A stretch of 64,000 nt of DNA from Bradyrhizobium sp. MOS003. Lineage in GTDB: Bacteria > Pseudomonadota > Alphaproteobacteria > Rhizobiales > Xanthobacteraceae. Made by a program: the position numbers and the translations under genes. The notes beneath the pieces were generated by a model. That model was given only the letters and a program-made list of their open reading frames with translations, had not been told where the DNA came from and did no database searches. Numbering within the stretch: position 1 is the stretch's first letter; each line of letters begins with the position of its first letter. Positions 21,201 through 30,200 of this stretch are shown here, in pieces. The stretch lies in the NCBI RefSeq assembly GCF_003020125.1, contig NZ_PYFW01000003.1, forward strand, positions 620,001 through 684,000. The letters run 5' to 3'.

Positions 21201-24200
21201 TCGGCGCGGGCATCATCCCGCCCACCGGCAACGGCGGCGGCGGCGCCACCATCATCAGCACCACGATGTCGCGCGACACCCGCGCCTACATCACCAATGC
21301 CACGGTCGGCGGCGTCCAGTCGTCGAGCCCGACGGTCGGCGCCGTCACCGTGAAGGCCAATGCCGAGCAGGATGCGTCCTCGATCGCGATCGGGTTCAAC
21401 ACCGGCTCGGTCGGGTTGAACGTCTTCCAGGCCACGACGGAGGCCTATGTCGACGGCGGCGCGCTGACGGCCGCGTCATTGACGGTGAACGCCACCAACA
21501 ACACCGGCATCTTCTCCGCGAACGGCTCCGGTGCCTACGGTAGCCAGGCCGCGATCGGCGCGGCATTCCTGGTCCAGGTCTCCTCGAACCGGACCGAGGC
21601 CTATGTCGGCGACGAATTCCATTATCAGGGCAATGGCGCCGCGCACACGACCGGGCTCAATCTGAGCGGTGCGCTCGACGTCGAGGCCACCACCAAGAAC
21701 CGGTTCGAGGCTTATGCGGTCGGCGGCGCGCTCTCGACCGGCACGGCGGCGATCGCGGGAATGGCGAACATCGAGATCGCCAGCAACACCACCATCGCCG
21801 GCGTCTACGACACCACGCTGCAATCGGTGACGGGCGGTGCGGCCGGCGCGGTCACCATCAATGCCACCGAGGACGTGGCGATCAAGGAGATCGCAGGTGC
21901 GCTCGCGGTCGCCGCCAGCGGGGCGGGCGTCGGTGTCGGCGCCGCCGCCAACGTCATCTCGTTCAAGAGCCAGACCATCGCAGAGAGCCGCAACAGCAAC
22001 TTGAATTCGTCCGGTGCGATCAATGTCGCCGCGCTCAGCACCAAGGAAGTGCTGTCCTACGCGGTCACCGCCGGCATCGGCGGCAGCGTCGGCATCGGTG
22101 CGACCGTCGGCGTCATCATGATCGGCGCCAACACCGCCGATGCGGACACCCAGGGCCAGCAGACCGGCCAGCTCAATCAGGGTAACGACGGCACGATCGC
22201 GGCGGTAAACGCGAGAACCAGCACCACGCATGGCAGCGACGCGGTCGGGAGCGGGACGGCCGGCAATCCGGGCAATGCCAATGCCACCTCGACCTACGAC
22301 GTCGGCAGTGTCCTGAGCGGCGGCAACGACGCGGTCGTCGCGCAGATCGCGGGCGGCAACGTCATCGGCACGCAGGTCAACGTCACCGCCACCAGCGCCA
22401 ACGCGGCCAAGATGTATTTGCTCGGCGCCGGCTTTGCCAAGAACGTGGGCATCGGGGCCGGCATCGGCTACACCAGCGTCAACAGCACGGTGTTCGCCAA
22501 TCTGAGTGACTACGGACGCAACGGCTCCGGCGTGCTGGAGGCTGCGGATACGCCTCTGACGGTCTCGGCGACCGCGGTCAACGTCGCGGCGGTCGTCAAG
22601 GACGCCAGCACCGGACCTTATGCCGGCAAGACCATCGACACCGAGGCGATCGCCGGCGGCGCGGCACTCTACTTCGGCGCCCAGGCCTCCGTGGCGGTCG
22701 GCAATGTCAACAATTCCGTGGTCGCCATGCTCGGCGGCCAGATCACCGGCACGGGCGCCGCCGCCGTCATGGCGCTGGATTCGTCGAGCCAGGTCGTGTT
22801 CACCGGCGGCGCCAGCGCCGGTGCCGTGGCGGTCGGCGCCTCGGTCGCAACGGCAAGCCGAACGAGTTCGGTCGCAGCGCGAGTCCTAAACGGCGCCGCC
22901 GTCAACACCTCGACATTGGCGGTTGGAGCCGCGGGTGCGGGCACAATGAGCACGACCGCAACCGCGCTCGGCGGCGGTATCGTCGCCGGCGTCGGCGCGG
23001 ATGCAGAGGCCCACGAAAACTCGGGCGTACTCGCCGAGATCGGGGCCGGCGCCTCGATCACCACGTCCGCGACCGGTGCCGGCACGCTGGTGACGGCGTC
23101 GATCACGCCCAATCTGTCGAGCGAGGCGATTGGCGTCTCGGTGGGTGGCGGTGCGGTCGGTGTCGCGATCGCGAAGTCGACCGTCGGAGCCACCGTGACT
23201 GCCGATGTCGGCGACAACGCCATTTTCTCGGGCGGCGCGCTCGGCCTGACCGCGATGGCGCTCGTCCCGGTCGTCGGTACGCAGACCAATTCCGATGGAA
23301 CCACGACGACAATCTATGGCACGACGACCTGGGCCAAGGCGCTCGCCGGCGGTGGCGGTTCGCTGATCGGCGCGCAGGGCAGCCTGGCCCAGGCGTCCGA
23401 GAACGCGACCGTCAACGCGTATGGCGGAACCGGGATCCGGCTTCCCAACGCCGACGTGGCCATCGCTGCCGAGAACGACAGCGCCCAATATGCCGAAGCG
23501 ACCGGTCTCTCCAGCGGGTTCCTGGCACTCGGCGCGACCGTGGCGCAGACGTCGTCGAACGCGCACACCTATGCCTATCTGGGCGCGCCTGCCGATATGG
23601 ATACGCTGAACCACACCGACTACACCGGCATCCTCCAGATCACCGCCACCGGCAGGGACACCAACGTTTCCAACGCGACGGTCGGGGCGGGCGGCACCTA
23701 TGCCGGCGCAGCGGCGGTCGCCACCACCAGTTCGACCGCGGTCACCAATGCACGGTTCGATGGCGGCTCGACCGATGACACGCTCTATTTCGGCGGTCTC
23801 AGCGTCAAGGCCACGCACACCACGAATTATGCGGCCAACGGCGATGCCTACCAGGCGTCCACGGCCGGCGTCTCGGGCGGCAAGGCGCGGAACGACGTCA
23901 CCTCGACCACCACGGCCGAGATCGGAACGCATCTGATCGTCAATACGGATGGCGGCAATATCGTCGTCATCTCCAACGACATCGTGAACCAGGCCGGCGG
24001 CGGCGCACGTTCGGGCTCCGGCGGTACGTTTGCGGGCGCGGCTGCGCTGAGCGACTCCTACGTCACCCAGTACGTCACCACCAATATCGGCGCCGGGACG
24101 ATCCTGAGCCTCAACGGCGATCCGCGCACGGCGACGGGCGTGATCGACATCGAGGCCTACAACACGCTGAACACGGTGGACACGGCGAGCCTGGCCACCG

Positions 24201-27200
24201 CCGCCTTCTTCGCCGGCGGCGGCGCCGAGTCCAACATGACGGCGAACGCTACGCTGGCGGTCAACATCCATGCCCGCGAGCTGTTCAGCGTCGGCAAGAT
24301 CTTTGTCGGCACGGCGGCGAAAATGTCGGCTTCCAACTATGCCAATGCCAGCCTCTATGGCGCGATCGCCGGCGTCGGCGCCAGCACCAATAGCTGGGTC
24401 CACGCGGACCAGGAGGTCACCGTCGACAGCGGCACGACGATCCAGGCCTGGCGCGACATCAATATCTTCGCCGGCATGTCGGGCGACACCATCACTTTCA
24501 GCAGCATTCAGGCCACTGCGACGACCGTCGTCTACAACAACACCGCCATTCCGATCTCGGCTCTCTACCGCGGCACGGCCAATGCCGGCGGCGACAGCAG
24601 CCTGACGCTCTCCGACGGCTCACGCGTGCTCGGCGTCCGCGACATCTATCTGGGCGCGACGCAGGGGCAGGTCACCGCCTCCGGCAACGGCAGCAATTAC
24701 AATCCGTATCTGGACATCTTCAGCGCCAAGAACAGCGACAATCACAGCCACACCAGCGGAACCGGCAACGTCGCGCTCAATGGCCTGGTGGTGGCGGGCA
24801 TCAACAACGACCTGACCATCTTGATCGAGCTCGGTGCAAGCGCGCCGACCCTGAGCACGACGAGCCCGTATTCGTCGCTGTCATCCACGCTCGAATACGT
24901 CGCCGACGTCGATCATTTCAGCCCGGTGAAAAGCTGGAACCATCAAACGGTGCAGTACACGATCGTCGGCGGCTTCAATCCCTACCAGAACATCGTCGAC
25001 CAGCTCGTCACCCTGACCGGCCTGACTGATACGCAGATCCGGACCCAGCTCGCGACGTCGACGAACGCACATCCCGCCACGATGGCACCGTCGGGCGCCG
25101 ATCCGACGGGCGACATCCAGCGCCAGATCAACACGTTGATCCAGCAGGCGCCATATACCTCCGACGCCGGCGGCAACGCTTTCGCATTCGGCGACATGCT
25201 GGTGTCCGCCGGCAATGTCTCGATCCTGGCGCAGAAGCTGACCGGGAACAGTCTCGCCGGTCACACAGCGCCTTCCGTCACCGCACTGAGTTCGCCGAAG
25301 ATCAAGGTCGAGAACCGCGGCCTCGACTTCATGGACTTTGCCAACCTCACCGTCACCAACGTGACCGGCGGCAACATCACCTACCGCCAGATCGACCATG
25401 TCGACCCGGATTCGCATTCCAACGTGACCTTCACCGCCACGCCGAGCGCGACGCCGATCATCGACATCTCGGCGACCTACAACCGCGTCGATCCCAGCAC
25501 CGGGCTGGGCGTCGACGACAACGGCAACCAACTGACCCGCAAGCCCGACATCTATTTCGACGGCATCGTCACCAACGAGAACGGCCTGCTCAAGATCACC
25601 AGCCAGCTCGGCAGCGTCGTCGCGTCGCAATCGCTCAATGCCGCGACCATCCAGATGGTGGCGCCCAACGGCTCGTTCATCTTCCTCGGCGGCGTCGGCA
25701 GCTTCTACAACTCCAACCACGACGTCACCTCGCAATGGGCCGGCGTCGAGTACAAGCCGGCCGACAACGATACGCTAACGGCGGTTATGGCGGCGGCGAC
25801 CTATCTCGGAGCCTATGGCGCCTACGAGTACAGCCCGCATATCGGCGACGGCGGCAATCATCCGTATTTCTATTATTGCTGCGTCGACGGCCATAGCGGC
25901 GTTCAACAAACGGCCGCCAACAGCACGATCTTCACAGCGCGCATGCTGATGACGTATTACGACGGCCTGTCGCTCTATTCGGCGATCTTCCTGCCGATGG
26001 GATCGGGAGCGCCGGGTAACGGTAACCCCAATGCCGGCAGCGTAGGCAGCACCACCACGCTCGCGCAAATGGAAGGGCCAACAGTCCAGACGATCTCGAC
26101 TGCGCCTTGGGAGAAGACGACTTATGACGGCCAGGGCGTTTACACGGACAGCGGTCCGTACAAGACGCCGTTCAATTGCTCGGGATGTTCGGCCTATTTC
26201 CAGGTCGTCAATATCCAGAACGACGTGATCACGCCGAGGACCGCGAGCTCGAACGCGTCTTCGAACTGGAGCTCGACCACGCCCTCGGGGTACCAGAACC
26301 CCGCCAACGCGCCCTTCATCCTCGGCCAGGCGATCATCATCTCGGCGGGGGTCATCAACGTCAACGGCCTCATCCAGAGCGGCACGAGCAGCAACTATTC
26401 GGTCGACATCGGCGGCGGGGTGCTGTCCGCCATCAACAGCCTCAAGACCAGCAACAACGGCGCGGACTTCGCCCGGGCCCAGGCCAATGCGCGGAACGGC
26501 AGCTATTACGACATCACGGCGGCTGCGACGACGCAGTTCTCCAGCGATATCAAGATCGGGGTTAAGTACAACGCGCTCACCGACCAGATCATGGTGAACG
26601 GCGTGGTGCAGGGCTCGGGCGGCTATGTGTATCTGAACGGCAAAATCATCTCGACCTCGACCGACGGCACGGCTCAGGGCACCATCGCGGTCAAGGGTGG
26701 CGCCGGCACGATCAATGTCAACAACTCGACCGGACTCCAGCTCGTCACCAACACCATCAATACCGGCGTCAGCGCGCCCAGCGTGATCCAGATCGTCGAT
26801 CAGCTCCAGCAGCAGACGACGTGGTACGTCTACAATCCGTCCGCATCGGGTGGCCAGCAGGTGTCGACGTATCGGACGGCCAGCGTCAATGCGAGCGCGT
26901 ACAACCCCGCGATGCTGACCGGCCTCAGCGGCACGGCGGGCATCCAGTATGCCGTGAAGCCCAACATGTACTACCAATGGGTTGACACGGCGACGCTCGA
27001 TCGTCCGACTACCAGCACGCAGTTCGACTATGGCTGGCACTACACGCCGAACGCGTCCGGAGACAACTGGACCCGTACCGTCAGCCTGGTCGAGAACGTG
27101 ATGCAGGCCACGGGCGGGGGCGGCAACACCGGCCAATTGCAGACCGCGAACTTCCAAGAGGTCGTCACCGCGACCGGTTCGTATCACGGTGCCGGCGGTA

Positions 27201-30200
27201 ACACCCATCCCGAGAAGTGTTGCGGCGCGGACGCGCAATACAATTGGTACCAGCAGATCTACGACCACCTGACCCTGACGCTGACCAACACGGTCAAGGC
27301 GTCGAACCCGATCAACATCCAGTTCAGCGGCGGCGGCGTCAGCACCGTTGCGGTGACCTCGAACTCCGGCATCGTCATCAACGGCCCGATCAACAACGTC
27401 TCGGGTGATACGACGGTCAGGGCCACCGGCGCCAATTCGGCCATCACATCAGGCGCGACCGCCAACAACCCGATGATCTCGGGCAAGAACGTGACGCTGC
27501 AGGGCGATGGCGGCATCGGTTCGCTCGGCGCGAACGGCGTTCCGATCCAGGTGCAGGTCTATGGCGGCAATCTGACCGCCACCTCGATTGATCGCGACAT
27601 CGCGGTCGCGGCCGTCGGCTCGCTCTCGATCAACCAGGTCGCCGTCACGTCGGGTGTCTCCGGCCGTGCGCCGCAGGGCAGCGTCTCCATCTCGGCCACC
27701 GGTGACATCAACTCGTCGGGTGCTTATGACGCCGCCACCCCCGTCGTGATCGGCAAGAACATCGAGATCAACTCCAGCGCCGGTGCGATCGGTGCGACGA
27801 GCAGCGTCGTCAATGGTGCGACCACGCTGACCAACATCAAGCCGCTGGTGATCCAGGCGACGGGTACGTCGCAGTCCGACGGCACCGTCGACGGCGGCGT
27901 TCTCGACAGCGCCTCGGCCACCGGCACCTACATCGTCCAGTCCAAGGGCGATTTGCGGATCGGCACGATCCAGTCGGCCGGCGGTCCGGTCTTCCTGGCG
28001 GCGGCCGGTTCCGACGGCAACCAGGCCAGCATCCTGAACGGCCGTACGACCGTCGGTATCTCCGCTGCGGAAAGCGCGCATCTCCAGCAGGTCTGGGACA
28101 ACCTGAACCTGCTCAACGGCAACCCGGCCACAGCCGCCGTCAACAGCTACCAGTCCATGGTGACGGCGGCCTACAACGACTATTTCCAGCTCAAGAACAT
28201 CGCCTTTGCCAACGGCACCTACAATCCGACCTCGGTGGGCCTGACGGTCCTGCGGGCGCAGGTGGCTGCCAAGCTCGGCATCGACCCGGCAAACGTCTCG
28301 ACGACACAGATGAAGGTCGAGGCCACGACCAGGTTCCTGAAGGATCAGTTCCTGCTCGGCAAGATCACGACGGCTGAGCTCCAGAGCGGGCTGACGACGT
28401 TGCTCGGAAGCGCTCCTGCGGATGCGCTGGGGTCCGTGTTCGGCAGCACGCTCTCGTCGGGCCTGTTCACCAGCCTGTTCCAAGGCGTGGCGGCGACCGA
28501 TCAGCGCCTGCCGACCAACGCCGCGCTGCAGGCGGCGCTGAACAGCTACAGCGCGACCTACAGCTACACGCTCGCGTCGACCGAGCGGGTCTACAGCATC
28601 ATCACCGCGGGCTCGAACTGGACGCACGACCAACTCGCCTACACGGTCTCCTCGTCCGCCATCGGCGCGACGCCGCCGCCGATCGACGACAACGTCATGG
28701 CCAATATCAGCGCTAACCAGATCATGCTCTACGCGCCGCGCGGCTCGGTGGGCAATTCGGCCGCGCCCCAGGTGTTCTCGTTCACGAGCGCCGATTCCTC
28801 GACGCTGTCGAATGAGCAGAAGGCATTGCTCGCATCGGCCGGCCCCGGCCAACTCACGGTCAGCGCGACCACGGACCCGACCACCCACGTCACGACCTAT
28901 ACAGTCAGCCTGTCGCAGCAGAACCTCGTCGTCGTCGACAACCCGATCGCGATTTCGGCCAAAGCGCTGTCCAATGTCTATCTCGGCAGCAAGAGCAGCC
29001 TCACGCTCGGCGGCGTCACCGCGAGCTACGGGCCGATCACAGCGGCGCAGGCCAACGGCATCGAGGTGACTGGCCGCGGCGACGTCAAGCTCCACGCGGT
29101 GAACAGCATCACCCCGGGCGTGGCCGGCGTGCCCGTGATCTCCGGCGACATCGCCAACCTGACCCTGATCGCCGAGCACGGCAATATCGGTGCCCCGTCG
29201 GGAACGGCCGGAAGCAATCCCGCGACCAACCCGAACGCGCTCCAGATCGCCTTCGCCGACTCGGCCAACGATCAGCTCGATCAGGTCTCGTCGGGGCAGG
29301 GCATCTACATCAGGCAGACCACCGGCGATCTCATCCTCGGCAACATCGCCGCCGGCAACGATATCCAACTGGCCGCGGCCGGCAGCATCTACGCCGAGGC
29401 GGGCTTTACGGACCGGTCGGCAATCCACATTCTGGGCTCGAACCTCGACCTGCGCGCCGGCGGCAGCATCGGCTTCAACGGCTCGACGTTCCAGCCGCTG
29501 CAGGTGAACATCTCCGGCGCGGTCACAGGCTCGGCGGTCGGCGATCTCAGCATTCTCGCGGTGACCGGCGATCTCGCGGTCGGCACGAGCGGCCCCTATG
29601 GGGCGCTGACGGCGGGCGGCGCGTTGACGCTGAACGTGGCGCGCGGCGCACTCACCATCAACACCGGCATCGCCAGTGGCGGTCTCATGCAGCTGCTCGC
29701 CAACCGCGGCATGACCTTCGCGGCCGGAACCAGCGCGGCGCCGGTGGTTGCGACCAGCAGTTCGGGCGGCGTGACGCTGGTGGCTTCCACCCTGTCGATG
29801 GGCGCCTATTCGGCCATCAATGCGGCCGGGTTGATGTCGGTGACCACCACGGCGGATGCGACGATCGGCCAGCTGAATTCGTCGCTGTCCTATGCGGCCG
29901 CCTCGACTACGCCGTCGATCATCGTCACCGCAGGCGGCGTCGCCTCGCTTGGTGCGATTATCGACAATGGCGACGGCCAAACCAAGTTCATCGCTTCCGG
30001 CGCGGGCGCAGAGCTGTCGCTGAGCGCGTCGAACGGCATCGGCAACGCGACAAGCCGGTTCACCCTCAGTGCCGCGCGTCTGTCGGCGAGCGCGGGCGCC
30101 GGCGACATCTATGTCGGGGTTCTCACCGACACCGAGGTGAGCTTGCTGTCCGCGGTGAAGGGCAGCGTGGACATCATCGGCACCGGCGCCTTGACGCTCG

